This document shows, in pieces, positions 1-8,954 of a stretch of DNA of 64,000 nucleotides. The notes beneath the pieces are model-generated. The model was not told the DNA's origin. It worked only from the letters and a program-made list of their open reading frames with translations, and did no database searches. Position 1 is the stretch's first letter. Each line of letters starts with the position of its first letter. This DNA comes from Candidatus Fredericiella danica (GTDB lineage Bacteria; Chloroflexota; Anaerolineae; Caldilineales; Caldilineaceae), in the NCBI GenBank assembly GCA_016713335.1, contig JADJPH010000019.1, positions 55,796 through 119,795 on the forward strand, written 5' to 3'. A program made the position numbers and the translations under genes.

Positions 1-1
1 G

Positions 2-361
2 AAGCGTGGCGGCGCCATTATCTGCGCTGCCGAATGCAGTGACGGTGTCCCCGAACATGGCCTGTACGGGCAACTGCTGCGTGAGGCCAGTAGCCCGCGC
101 GAATTGCTCGACCGGATCATGACGCCAGGTTTTCTGAAGCAAGATCAATGGCAGGCGCAAATTCAGGCACAGATCCAACTTCAGGCTGACGTCTACGTTT
201 ACAGCGGCTACCTGGACGATGCGCAAATCCGCAGCGCACTGTTTCTGCCAACCCGCGATCTGGCAGCCACGGTTTCGTCTCTACGACATCGCTATGGACC
301 AGGCGCCACGGTTTGTGTGCTGCCCGAAGGTCCCCAGACCATCCCGTATGTAATGGCGTGA
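2..361 (+). CDS. LarA-like (nickel-dependent lactate racemase family) C-terminal fragment
   Basis: The reading frame is open from base 2, so the gene starts outside the window. The visible 119 residues begin with a glycine-rich strand followed by an AECSDG motif, which resembles the C-terminal domain of LarA/DUF2088 proteins. LarA enzymes interconvert 2-hydroxy-acid stereoisomers with a nickel-pincer cofactor. The active-site residues lie in the missing N-terminal part, so the activity cannot be judged. The stop lies 10 bases before the transketolase start, and an AGGAGA ribosome site begins on its last base. This suggests co-transcription with the sugar-acid genes downstream, where epimerisation of a hydroxy acid would fit. 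Family placement is moderate and the substrate is unknown. Confidence 0.6.
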   Translation, partial: KRGGAIICAAECSDGVPEHGLYGQLLREASSPRELLDRIMTPGFLKQDQWQAQIQAQIQLQADVYVYSGYLDDAQIRSALFLPTRDLAATVSSLRHRYGPGATVCVLPEGPQTIPYVMA

Positions 362-371
362 GGAGAAATGC

Positions 372-1268
372 ATGCACTACCATTCTGAAGCGCTGATCAC
401 AGACCTGACCGCCAAAGCCCAGAGCTATCGCATACAGGTGCTGAAGATGGTCTATCAGGCGCAGACCGGACACATCGGCGGCGCGTTCTCAATTGCGGAA
501 GTCTTAACTGCACTCTATTTTCATCACTTACGACTCGATCCCGCCAATCCCGACTGGGAAGATCGTGATCGCCTGCTCTTCTCAAAAGGCCATGCCTGCG
601 CCATGTTGTACACCTGTATGGCGCATCGTGGCTTCTTCCCGGTCGAGGAACTCGCCACCTTCCGCCAACTGGACAGCCGGTTGCAGGGGCACCCCGACAA
701 GATGAAACTTCCTGGCATTGAGGCCTGCGCCGGTCCCCTTGGACATGGGGTTGCCATCGGCGTCGGCATGGCGTTGGCGCAGAAACTTCGGATGCAGGGC
801 GTGAAACCTTCCGCATTGAGCGCACCCTCCGGGCGTGCATCCGCAGGACGCACCTACGTCGTGCTCGGCGACGGCGAAATCAATGCCGGCGTGGTGTGGG
901 AGGGCGCCATGGCTGCAGCCAAGTTCAAGTTGGGCAACCTCACCGCAATTCTCGACTACAACGGCATCCAGCAGACCGGCGCAAGCGCCGACGTGATGCC
1001 GACGGAACCGATTGCAGACAAATGGGAGGCTTTCGGCTGGCACGTGCAGGAGATCGATGGGCACAACATGCAAGAGGTGTTGGCTGCCCTCGATCGTGCA
1101 GACGAAGTTCATGCCAGACCAAGCATCATCATCGCCCGCACCACCAAAGGTAAAGGCGTCAGTTTTATGGAATACGACAACCGGTGGCACGGTGCGCCGC
1201 CAAACCAGCAACAATATGAAACGGCCCTGGCCGAATTGGAGGAGGGATTGCGAGCATGGCTGCACTAG
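372..1268 (+). CDS. Transketolase N-terminal subunit (AptA-like)
   Basis: This 298-residue protein is the thiamine-diphosphate binding half of a split transketolase. Visible marks are the early GHIGGAFS segment, SKGHACAMLY, and the ThDP motif beginning GDGEINAG and closing with DYN. AGGAGA lies directly upstream of the ATG. The partner subunit overlaps its 3' end, so the two are translationally coupled. Split transketolases serve general pentose metabolism, but some transfer two-carbon units in special pathways, for example apulose-4-phosphate transketolase AptAB in D-apiose catabolism. Neighbouring ApnL- and ApnO-like genes make that specialised role plausible here. The role is inferred from context and not from any diagnostic residue. 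Confidence 0.85.
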   Translation: MHYHSEALITDLTAKAQSYRIQVLKMVYQAQTGHIGGAFSIAEVLTALYFHHLRLDPANPDWEDRDRLLFSKGHACAMLYTCMAHRGFFPVEELATFRQLDSRLQGHPDKMKLPGIEACAGPLGHGVAIGVGMALAQKLRMQGVKPSALSAPSGRASAGRTYVVLGDGEINAGVVWEGAMAAAKFKLGNLTAILDYNGIQQTGASADVMPTEPIADKWEAFGWHVQEIDGHNMQEVLAALDRADEVHARPSIIIARTTKGKGVSFMEYDNRWHGAPPNQQQYETALAELEEGLRAWLH

Positions 1269-2206
1269 TCAATATGCGCAAAGCATACGGTCAGGCATTG
1301 GTCCGCTTAGGCCAGACGCATCCCAACGTGGTCGTGCTTAGCGCCGACGTCTCTAACTCCGACCACTCCTATATGTTCGAGGAAGTCTATCCCGACCGCT
1401 TCTTCAATGTCGGGATCGCCGAACAATCACTGGTCGATGTGGCAGTAGGACTGGCCTATAGCGGCAAGATTCCTTTTGCCAATACCTTCGCCTTCCTCTT
1501 TGCCACCCGTGCACTGGAGATGGTGCGTACGCACCTTTGCTATGGCGAGGCCAACGTCAAGCTCATGGGCGCCTATGCGGGACTCTCCGATTCCTTTGAC
1601 GGACCGACGCACCACGCCATCTTCGACGTCGCGATTCTGCGATCATTGCCAAAGATGACGATCATTACACCCGCCGATGGTGCGGCCATCGATAAATTGC
1701 TGCCTCAAGTGGCGGACTGGCAGGGTCCCGTTTACTTCAGACTCAGCCGCAATGATGTTCCCGTACTCTATGATGACCAATTTGCGCCAGAAATCGGGAA
1801 AGCGCACCAGGTGCGTGACGGACGCGATGTCACGCTCATCGCCAACGGCGTGATGGTGGAACGTTGTCTCCAGGCGGCCAACATCCTGGCGCAGGCAGGC
1901 ATTGCGGCGCGCGTGCTCGACATGCATACGGTCAAGCCACTCGATGTGGATGCCGTCTTGTCAGCAGCACGCGAGACCGGCGCAATTGTCACGGCGGAAG
2001 AAGCCTCCATCGTGGGCGGGCTTGGCGGCGCCGTGGCTGAGGTGCTTGGAGAGACGCTGCCCACCCCGCTGAAACGTGTCGGGATCAATGACCGTTTCAC
2101 AGAAACGGGTCCATATCACGCACTCCTCGATCGCTACGGTCTTGCCGTGAGCGATGTCGTGCATGCGGCAGACCAGGTTCTGCAAATGAAGTCCACAGGG
2201 CGGTGA
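1256..2206 (+). CDS. Transketolase C-terminal subunit (AptB-like)
   Basis: This 316-residue partner carries the pyrimidine-binding and C-terminal transketolase domains. The catalytic glutamate is expected in the segment FNVGIAEQSLVD, which is present around residue 55-60. The ATG lies inside the end of the preceding gene, giving a 13-base overlap. The two products should form an alpha2-beta2-like enzyme equivalent to full-length transketolase. A TIM-barrel gene follows after 6 bases. As with its partner, an apulose-4-phosphate transketolase function is inferred from the cluster, and ordinary transketolase or a DXS-like activity cannot be excluded from sequence alone. Confidence 0.85.
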   Translation: MAALVNMRKAYGQALVRLGQTHPNVVVLSADVSNSDHSYMFEEVYPDRFFNVGIAEQSLVDVAVGLAYSGKIPFANTFAFLFATRALEMVRTHLCYGEANVKLMGAYAGLSDSFDGPTHHAIFDVAILRSLPKMTIITPADGAAIDKLLPQVADWQGPVYFRLSRNDVPVLYDDQFAPEIGKAHQVRDGRDVTLIANGVMVERCLQAANILAQAGIAARVLDMHTVKPLDVDAVLSAARETGAIVTAEEASIVGGLGGAVAEVLGETLPTPLKRVGINDRFTETGPYHALLDRYGLAVSDVVHAADQVLQMKSTGR

Positions 2207-2212
2207 TGCACG

Positions 2213-3040
2213 ATGAAGCTGGCTGTCACGACCTGCACGCCGGAGGTGCCGGTGCCTGTCCCCGTCGCCCTACTTGCCGGCGCTTTTCAGGAGAAACTCC
2301 AGAAGGCCGCGTTACTCGGCTTCGACGGGGTTGAATTGATGACATTGGCGCCTGACTCGATTGACGCCGCGCCGCTACACATCCAACTGGTGGCGTTAGG
2401 ACTCGGTGTGGCCGCGATCGCCACCGGCGCGATGTCATTTGCAGGGAAACTCACGTTGCTTGCCACTGACCCCGCTGTGAGTGCGTTGGCGCAGGCGCGT
2501 CTGGTTCAGGCAATCAACCTTGCTGCCGCGCTTGGTGCACCCGTCGTGACCGTGGGTAGTTTTCGTGGGCGCCTGGCAACAGGGGGGCACAACGCGTACG
2601 CACGAGTGGTGTCGATCCTGCATGCAGCCGCGATCGTAGCCGAGCGGCGCGGCGTGCGGCTGGCTATTGAGCCCCTCAACCGGTATGAAACCGATCTGGT
2701 GCGTGATGTGGAGGAGGGACTGGCGCTCTGCCACGCAGTCGGCAGTCACGCGGTGGGGCTGCTGATCGACACCTTCCATGCCAATATCGAAGAACCTTCG
2801 CTGCAAGAGTCCTTCCGTCGTGCAATCGAGCGCGATCGGCTGTTTCATGTGCATATCGGCGACAGCAATCGACTTGCGCCTGGGTTGGGACATATCAACT
2901 TTGCCACAATCACCCAGGTGCTGTGCGATACCGGCTATACCGGCTATTTGAGCGCTGAACTACTGCCACAACCAGACCCAGACACTGCCGCCGCATTGAC
3001 GATTCGCCACATGCGCGAGTGCCGGTCACGTTCTTGCTAG
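2213..3040 (+). CDS. Sugar phosphate isomerase/epimerase (TIM barrel)
   Basis: This 275-residue protein belongs to the xylose-isomerase-like TIM-barrel superfamily that includes D-tagatose 3-epimerase and hydroxypyruvate isomerase. Typical metal-site segments are visible: LAIEPLNRYE, LLIDTFHANIEE, HVHIGDSNR and SAELLPQPDPD. It is clearly paralogous to the protein at 7477-8292, sharing EEKAQKA-like N-terminal and ELLPKPDPD-like C-terminal motifs. A ketose or sugar-acid 3-epimerisation or isomerisation is the likely chemistry. It starts 6 bases after the transketolase subunit and ends just before the next barrel gene. The exact substrate is not readable. Confidence 0.8.
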   Translation: MKLAVTTCTPEVPVPVPVALLAGAFQEKLQKAALLGFDGVELMTLAPDSIDAAPLHIQLVALGLGVAAIATGAMSFAGKLTLLATDPAVSALAQARLVQAINLAAALGAPVVTVGSFRGRLATGGHNAYARVVSILHAAAIVAERRGVRLAIEPLNRYETDLVRDVEEGLALCHAVGSHAVGLLIDTFHANIEEPSLQESFRRAIERDRLFHVHIGDSNRLAPGLGHINFATITQVLCDTGYTGYLSAELLPQPDPDTAAALTIRHMRECRSRSC

Positions 3041-3051
3041 GAGATCTTCAC

Positions 3052-3873
3052 ATGAAGTTGGGCATTGGAACCTATTGCTACATGTGGGCCATTGGCTTCA
3101 AGTTTGGCGAGCGGGCGGCAGTGCCGGCGCACCCCATGACAGCGTTCGGTCTACTGGCACGCGCCCACGAACTGGGCATTCACCTGGTCCAATATGGACC
3201 TAACCTGCCTCTTCCCCAGCCGGAAACGCCAGAAATGGCTGAACTGCTCGCCAAAGGGCGTACATGGAACATTGAATTTGAACTTGCCACGCGCGGGCTG
3301 GAAACAGACCATTTGAAACAACAAGTAGCGCTAAGCAAGATGATGGGCAGCAAGCTGGTGCGGACGCTTCCAGAAATCGACGGCAAGCCAATTGCGGCGC
3401 GTGAGATTCCACAATACCTCAAGGCGATCTTGCCAACCTTGGAGAAAGAGGGGGTCAAACTCGGTCTGGAGAACGGCAAGATTCCAGCCAGAGAATTGGC
3501 CTGGGCGCTGGACCAGGCGCCGAGTGATCAGATCGGCATCGTGTTGGACATGGTTAATTCGATGGCGGTGCCAGAGGGCTGGAAAGATGTTACGACGGCG
3601 CTCGCCCCGTACACGATTTGCCTGCATCACAAGGAATTCGTCGTCAAGCGCATCTGGAGCATGATGGGCTTCACGGTTGAAGGCATGCCCGCGGGGCAGG
3701 GACAGTTGGATATGCCCTGGCTACTCGATGTCCTTGACCAGGCCGGCGCCACCTACAATGTCATCCTGGAAGTATGGCCGCCAGAGCAAGCAACGTTGCA
3801 AGCGACGATCGACATGGAAGACCAGTGGGTGCGTGAAAGCATCCCGTATTTGCGTCAGTTTATTACCGCCTAG
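3052..3873 (+). CDS. TIM-barrel protein, possible 3-oxo-isoapionate decarboxylase (OiaC-like)
   Basis: The frame is open from 3019, but the ATG at 3052 is preceded by AGGAGA and gives the family-typical start MKLGIGTYCYMWAIG, so 3052 is chosen. The protein has about 273 residues in the AP-endonuclease-2/xylose-isomerase-like fold, with acidic or His metal-ligand candidates in LGLENGK, IVLDMVNSM, LHHKEF and ILEVWPPE. It differs in motif pattern from the other two barrels in this cluster. In published D-apionate pathways a barrel of this superfamily (OiaC) decarboxylates 3-oxo-isoapionate. Assignment to OiaC rests mainly on linkage to ApnO- and ApnL-like genes. Confidence 0.7.
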   Translation: MKLGIGTYCYMWAIGFKFGERAAVPAHPMTAFGLLARAHELGIHLVQYGPNLPLPQPETPEMAELLAKGRTWNIEFELATRGLETDHLKQQVALSKMMGSKLVRTLPEIDGKPIAAREIPQYLKAILPTLEKEGVKLGLENGKIPARELAWALDQAPSDQIGIVLDMVNSMAVPEGWKDVTTALAPYTICLHHKEFVVKRIWSMMGFTVEGMPAGQGQLDMPWLLDVLDQAGATYNVILEVWPPEQATLQATIDMEDQWVRESIPYLRQFITA

Positions 3874-3884
3874 TTGAACCTGCC

Positions 3885-4550
3885 ATGACCAAGCGCGTCG
3901 TGTTGTTGCACACCGTGCCGCCGTTGATTGAAGTGTTTCGCGGCCTCAGCACCCTGCACCTGCCGGACGTTCAGGTGTTTCACATCCTGGATGAACCGCT
4001 CCTGGAACATGTGCGCCAGCAGGGCGGGATTGGCGGCGGCGACATCGTGCGAATCGCGTCACACGTCGAAGAAGCGACCGCGATTGGCGCACAAGCCCTA
4101 TTGGTCACCTGTTCAACCGTCTCACCGGGCGTGGACAGTGTGCGGGCACAGGCGCGGATCCCGGTGCTGAAGATCGACGAAGCGATGATTGCCAAAGCGG
4201 TCCAACTGGGTGACCGAATCGGTGTGGTCGCCACCAATCGCACAACGCTGGCGCCGACAGAACTGCGCTTGCGTCAGGTGGCAGCCGCTGCCGGCACACC
4301 GATCGACGTCTCAGCACTGCTGGTTGAGGGCGCGTTGCCGGCGCTCTTGCATGGTGATGCCCAATTGCACGATCAGTTAGTTGCCGCGGGCGTGCAGGCG
4401 TTGGCGCCAACCGTTGACGTCATCGTGCTGGCGCAAGCATCGATGGCGCGGCTTTTGGACGTCCTCCTGCCCGCGGCATTGTCTGTGCCCGTGCTGGCCA
4501 GCCCGCAACTTGCCCTGGCGCAACTCGCCGCAATGCTGAACGACGAATGA
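3885..4550 (+). CDS. Asp/Glu/hydantoin racemase superfamily protein
   Basis: This 221-residue protein has the two-lobed aspartate/glutamate racemase fold. The first-lobe catalytic cysteine is present in LVTCSTVSPG. The matching second-lobe position reads VLAQASMARL, so the second cysteine of a classical racemase appears to be missing. Single-cysteine members of this superfamily include arylmalonate decarboxylase and other non-racemising enzymes. It lies between the OiaC-like barrel and the ApnO-like dehydrogenase, consistent with a role on a sugar-acid intermediate. No assigned apionate enzyme known to me belongs to this family, so the function is open. Confidence 0.75.
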   Translation: MTKRVVLLHTVPPLIEVFRGLSTLHLPDVQVFHILDEPLLEHVRQQGGIGGGDIVRIASHVEEATAIGAQALLVTCSTVSPGVDSVRAQARIPVLKIDEAMIAKAVQLGDRIGVVATNRTTLAPTELRLRQVAAAAGTPIDVSALLVEGALPALLHGDAQLHDQLVAAGVQALAPTVDVIVLAQASMARLLDVLLPAALSVPVLASPQLALAQLAAMLNDE

Positions 4551-4614
4551 TCTGAAGCTGCCGTCAGGGGCATGTTCGGGCGCAAAACGATTCAATGCTG
4601 ATGGAGAAACAACC

Positions 4615-5460
4615 ATGACAACGACAATTGCACTCTTAGGCGCTGCCGGCAAGATCGGTTCGCGCATTCGCAACCGCATGAAAGACAACCCGAATTACCG
4701 TCTACTCTACCTTGAAGGCAATGAAGCAGGCGAAGAGAAGCTGCGAGCCCGCGGCGACACTCCGTCAGCCATCGGCGAGGCCGCACCGGTTGCCGACGTG
4801 GCGATCCTCGCCGTACCCGATCTTATCCTGGGCCGGATCGCACACGATGTCGTGCCGCGCCTCAAGGCCGGCGCGCTGGTCATCTGCCTTGACCCCGCCG
4901 CCCCATATGGCGGCGAGTTGCCGCCGCGCGCCGACATTGCCTACTTCGTCACCCATCCCTGCCATCCACCGATCGTCAACGATGAGACGGACATGGAAGC
5001 CAAGTTTGATTTCTATGGTGGCATCAAGGCAAAGCAGCACATCGTCTGCGCCCTGATGCAAGGGACCGAGATAGACTATGAAAAGGGCGAGGCGATCGCG
5101 CGCGAAATCTTCGCCCCTGTGATGAACGCCTATCGTGTGACGGTCGAGCAGATGGCGATTTTGGAGCCGGCGCTCTCCGAAACTTTCGTCTTGACCTGTA
5201 TGTACATGATGGTCGAAGCCATCGATGAGGCGGTTAAACGCGGTGTACCCTATGAGGCGGCGCGCCAGTTCATTCTCGGGCACATGAACATCAATACGGC
5301 CATCCTGTTCGGATTCCTGGATATCCAGTTTTCGGACGGCGCCAAACTGGCGGTGGAGCGCGCCAGACCCTTGCTCTTCAACTCAAACTGGCGTGAGATC
5401 TTTGAACCGCAAAATGTCATGGAACAGGTCAAGGCGATCACGGAAGGGCGCCGGAAGTAA
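4615..5460 (+). CDS. NAD(P)-dependent oxidoreductase, ApnO-like (D-apionate oxidoisomerase)
   Basis: The protein has 281 residues and starts with a Rossmann dinucleotide motif, LLGAAGKIGSRI. It continues into a helical C-terminal domain of the 6-phosphogluconate-dehydrogenase-like type. GGAGAAA precedes the ATG. Members of this family include ApnO, which oxidises and isomerises D-apionate to 3-oxo-isoapionate. The adjacent ApnL-like lactonase gene at 5496 supports that reading: ApnL would make D-apionate from the lactone and ApnO would use it. I recognise the family and neighbourhood; substrate specificity cannot be seen from the sequence. Confidence 0.7.
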   Translation: MTTTIALLGAAGKIGSRIRNRMKDNPNYRLLYLEGNEAGEEKLRARGDTPSAIGEAAPVADVAILAVPDLILGRIAHDVVPRLKAGALVICLDPAAPYGGELPPRADIAYFVTHPCHPPIVNDETDMEAKFDFYGGIKAKQHIVCALMQGTEIDYEKGEAIAREIFAPVMNAYRVTVEQMAILEPALSETFVLTCMYMMVEAIDEAVKRGVPYEAARQFILGHMNINTAILFGFLDIQFSDGAKLAVERARPLLFNSNWREIFEPQNVMEQVKAITEGRRK

Positions 5461-5495
5461 CGCAACCTTCGCGCCGGCACGAAAGGTCATCGGTT

Positions 5496-7458
5496 ATGGT
5501 ATCCGAACAGATTCTCCTCTATGGCAGCGACGAACCACTCCCGGAGCGGCTGACGCTGCATGCAGGCCCGGTTACACTGACCTGGGAAGAGGGCGATCTC
5601 CGCACCGTAAAGTATTGCGACAAGGAGGTGCTGCGCAGGGTCTATGTTGCGATTCGTGACCGTAACTGGGGCACCGTGCCCAACGAGATCACAAATCTGC
5701 AGATCTCCACCTATCAAGCTGGTTTTCACATCAGTTTTGACGTGGCCAACCGGCAGGGGCGAAATTGATTTCACCTGGCAGGGAACGGTCACCGGTTCTG
5801 CCGAGGGTGTGATCACCTATTCGATTGCAGGGCAGGCCAACCGCACTTTCTGGAAAAATCGCATTGGCTTCTGTATTCTACACCCCGGCGAGGTCGCCGG
5901 AAGCGCCTGCCGGATTCTCCATGCCGACGGCGTCATGGAAGCCGCCGCGCTCCCGACCCACATCATCCCACATCAACCGCTCAAGCCCTTCGAGGAGATG
6001 GCTGGCCTTGCGTATGAGGCAATGCCCTCCGTCTGGGTTGAAACCGACTTCACCGGCGACATCTTTGAGATGGAGGATCAGCGCAACTGGACCGACGCCT
6101 CATTCAAAACATTTTCCACCCCGTTGCGCCTCCCCTATCCCGTGCAACTGCACGCCGGAGAGAAAGTGGTGCAGACCCTCACTCTGCGCGTCAGCGATGC
6201 ACGCGGGGACGCACAACCTGTCATGCCGCGTGAGGAAGCGCGGGTGAAATTTGCTCCGTTGCACAACGCCCAACCGGTGCCGCTGCCGGCCATCGGCCTT
6301 GGCGTCGCCACTCATGGTCGTCCGCTCACATCAGTCGAGGTGGGACGGATGGCGATCCTGCACCCTCACCATCTACGCGCTGATCTATGGCCTGCCGCGC
6401 CGGATGCGGAAACGGAGTTGCGGCGCGCAACGGAAGACGCCCATGCCCTCGGCATTGGGCTGGAGTTGGCACTTTTCTTGGGCGATTCCATAGAGGCTGA
6501 ACTGGCTCAGGCGTATGAATTGCTCACACGCGTCCGGCCGCCCATTGCGGCATGGTTGGTTTTTCCTGCCACGGAAATGTTCTGGGGTGGCTCGCCCATC
6601 GCGCAAGTGGTGGCAGCGGCGCGTCCGGTGTTGAAAACCTATGCGGATTCCCCTCTTGGCTCCGGCACAAATGCCGACTTCATCTTCATGCAACGTAATC
6701 TGCCGCCCCTGGAAGCGGTTGATCTGCTGGCCTATGCCGTCAATCCCCAGGTGCATGCGTTTGACAATCTCTCTTTGATCGAAACCCTGGCCTGCCAGGG
6801 TGCCACGGTGCGCAGCGCCCAACGTCTGGGCAAAGGGCGGCCGGTATACGTCACCCCGGTGACGCTCAAGATGCGCCATAACCCCTATGCAACGGCCAAT
6901 GCATCCGCAACTCCCGCAGGTGAGTTGCCACCCCAGGTCGACCCGCGCCAGATGTCGCTCTTTGGCGCCGCCTGGACCTTGGGCAGCATCAAGCGCCTGG
7001 CCGAGAGCGGTGCGGCCAGTGTGACCTATTACGAAACCACCGGCTGGCGTGGGGTGATGGAAGAACGCGCCGGCGCGGCGGTGCCGCAGAAGTTCCACAG
7101 CGTGGCGGGCGGAGTCTTTCCGCTTTATCACGTCCTGGCAGACATCGCCACCTTTGCCGGTGGTGAAGTGCTCCCTGCGACATCGACCGATGCGCTGGCG
7201 GTCGACGGCCTTGTGCTCCGTGCAGGCGGCGCCGTGCGCTATCTGGTTGCGAATCTGTCGCCAAAACCGCAACAAGTGGAAATCGCCGGCCTGGGCGCCC
7301 AGGTATTCGTACGCATGCTGGATGCCAGCAACGTACTGGAGGCAATGGTAGTGCCTGGCGATTTCCGCATGCTCAGCGGCGAGCCACACGAGACCGCGTC
7401 GGGCCAACTCACCCTGATGCTTGCCCCCTACGCCGTGGCAAGGCTTGACACGCATTAG
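5496..7458 (+). CDS. D-apionate lactonase-like protein (ApnL-like), one frameshift
   Basis: The gene starts at the ATG at 5496 and runs into a stop at 5768. Reading resumes in the next frame without loss, and removing one G from the GGGG run near 5756-5759 joins residues ...NRQG to EIDFTWQG. The joined product has about 650 residues: a beta-rich N-terminal domain, a glycoside-hydrolase-like TIM-barrel region with NPQVHAFDNLSLIETL, and a beta C-terminal domain. This layout resembles ApnL, the enzyme hydrolysing D-apiono-lactone to D-apionate. It follows the ApnO-like gene by 35 bases. The frameshift is probably a sequencing indel because the downstream 550 codons remain conserved-looking. Confidence 0.65.
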
Positions 7459-7476
7459 ATCGAATTGGAGATCTCG

Positions 7477-8292
7477 ATGAAGACCGGACTTGTGATGTGT
7501 GGACCCGATGTGGCCTACGGCCCGCTGGCGCTACTGACTGGCACTTTCGAAGAAAAGGCGCAGAAGGCGCATGCGCTGGGTTTTGATGGGATCGAGTTGA
7601 TGGTCCGCGACCCCGCCGGTCTCGATTGGGAATACGTCAAGCGCATCCTCCAAACCAATCAACTCGAAACGCCGCAAGTCGTCACCGGTGAACTCTTCGG
7701 CGCCGATGGTCTCTGCCTCGTCACCCCAGACGATGAACTTTATCGCCTGGCGCTGGCGCGCACCCAGGCGGTCATCGATCTCGCCGCCTACCTGGATCAC
7801 GCAATGGTCAATGTCGGACGGTTGCGCGGGCGATTGGACTGGATGCGCAATGTCACTGACCCGTGGGCGGTGGCCGTCGAACGCATCCGCGACGTCACGC
7901 GCTATGCCGGCGCGCGCGGTGTTGTGATCACGTTGGAACCCATCAACCGCTACGAGGTCGATTTCATCGCCAACGTACAGGACGGTCTGTGCTTTCTTCA
8001 GGATGTCGGCGAACCAAATCTTGGCCTGATGCTCGACCTATTTCATATGAATATTGAAGACGCCTCCATCAAAGACAGCCTGGCCGCAGCCGGCAAACAC
8101 TGTCGCCATGTGCACATTGCCGACACGAATCGCCTCTATCCCGGGGCGGGTCACATGGACTTTGATGCCGTGTTCGACACGTTGCGGGCAACGCACTACC
8201 AGGGCTATGTATCCGCTGAAATCCTCCCCAAACCGGATCCTGACACCGCAGCAGCCCGGACCATCGAGTTTCTGCGCAAGCATCTATCATGA
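7477..8292 (+). CDS. Sugar phosphate isomerase/epimerase (TIM barrel), paralogue of 2213-3040
   Basis: The frame is open from a TTG at 7465, but that TTGGAG is better read as the ribosome site for the ATG at 7477, giving a 271-residue protein. It has the D-tagatose-3-epimerase-like barrel, with metal-ligand segments VITLEPINRYE, LMLDLFHMNIED, HVHIADTNR and SAEILPKPDPD. It is the last gene of the putative apionate/apiose cluster and lies 18 bases after the ApnL-like gene. Its stop is only 20 bases from the convergent response-regulator stop. An isomerase or epimerase acting on a ketose from the pathway is likely; the substrate is not resolved. Confidence 0.8.
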   Translation: MKTGLVMCGPDVAYGPLALLTGTFEEKAQKAHALGFDGIELMVRDPAGLDWEYVKRILQTNQLETPQVVTGELFGADGLCLVTPDDELYRLALARTQAVIDLAAYLDHAMVNVGRLRGRLDWMRNVTDPWAVAVERIRDVTRYAGARGVVITLEPINRYEVDFIANVQDGLCFLQDVGEPNLGLMLDLFHMNIEDASIKDSLAAAGKHCRHVHIADTNRLYPGAGHMDFDAVFDTLRATHYQGYVSAEILPKPDPDTAAARTIEFLRKHLS

Positions 8293-8312
8293 AACCACCA
8301 ACCACCCAGCCC

Positions 8313-8954
8313 TTAATCGAGTAAATGGTGCATCGTTGCGTAGTTGACCAGATCCACACGGCTCTTGAGACCTAGCTTTGCCTGTATGTTCGCGCGATGT
8401 CCCTCTACGGTGCGGACGCTGATATTCAATTCCTGCGCAATCTGGCGGTTCGTGCAGCCACGCGCCAGCAGGCGCAAGACTTCCTTGCTGCGTGGCGTCA
8501 AGGCATCTGCCGCATCGCTCTTTGCGTGCTCTGGCCGCGCCAACTCTTGCAGGAGCGCGCGCGTCATTGCTGGGTGAACATACACATCGCCGGCTGCAAG
8601 CGCCCGCAGTGCGCCCATGAGTTCAGTGTCAGCCGCGCGTTTGACAATGTAACCCACGGCGCCGGCCCGCATTGCACCGGTCAGCATGCCCGAATCTTCG
8701 TGCACTGTTAAGATCAGGATGCGCAGATCGGGCCGTAATCTTACCAGTTGGCGCGTTGCTTCGATCCCGCCAGCGCCGGGCATGCTGATGTCAAGCAGTA
8801 AGATATCGGGCTTGAGTTCGGTTGCCAGCCGGATTGTCTCATCGGTGTTGGTTGCTTCGCCGACCACCTCAAAATCCGGATCTTCCGCAATCAGCAGGGT
8901 GACGCCACGCCGGATCAGTTTATGATCATCTGCGATCAGGATTCGACATGTCAC
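8313..8954 (-). CDS. NarL/FixJ-family response regulator
   Basis: This 213-residue protein has an N-terminal receiver domain with the acidic pair in LIADDH, the phospho-acceptor aspartate in ILLLDISMPG near residue 55, and a conserved Lys in GYIVKRA. The C-terminal LuxR-type HTH covers roughly residues 148-205 (LTPRSKEVLRLLARG, NISVRTVEGHR). It starts with GTG and overlaps the 3' end of the histidine kinase gene by 29 bases, so kinase and regulator are translationally coupled. Phosphorylation by the kinase should activate DNA binding. The targets are not evident. Confidence 0.93.
   Translation of the reverse strand: MTCRILIADDHKLIRRGVTLLIAEDPDFEVVGEATNTDETIRLATELKPDILLLDISMPGAGGIEATRQLVRLRPDLRILILTVHEDSGMLTGAMRAGAVGYIVKRAADTELMGALRALAAGDVYVHPAMTRALLQELARPEHAKSDAADALTPRSKEVLRLLARGCTNRQIAQELNISVRTVEGHRANIQAKLGLKSRVDLVNYATMHHLLD

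Noticed and set aside
6385..7455. 356-codon minus-strand frame
   Set aside because: It lies wholly opposite the ApnL-like gene, is rich in His, Arg and Gln, and shows no domain pattern; it is a shadow of the plus-strand codon bias.
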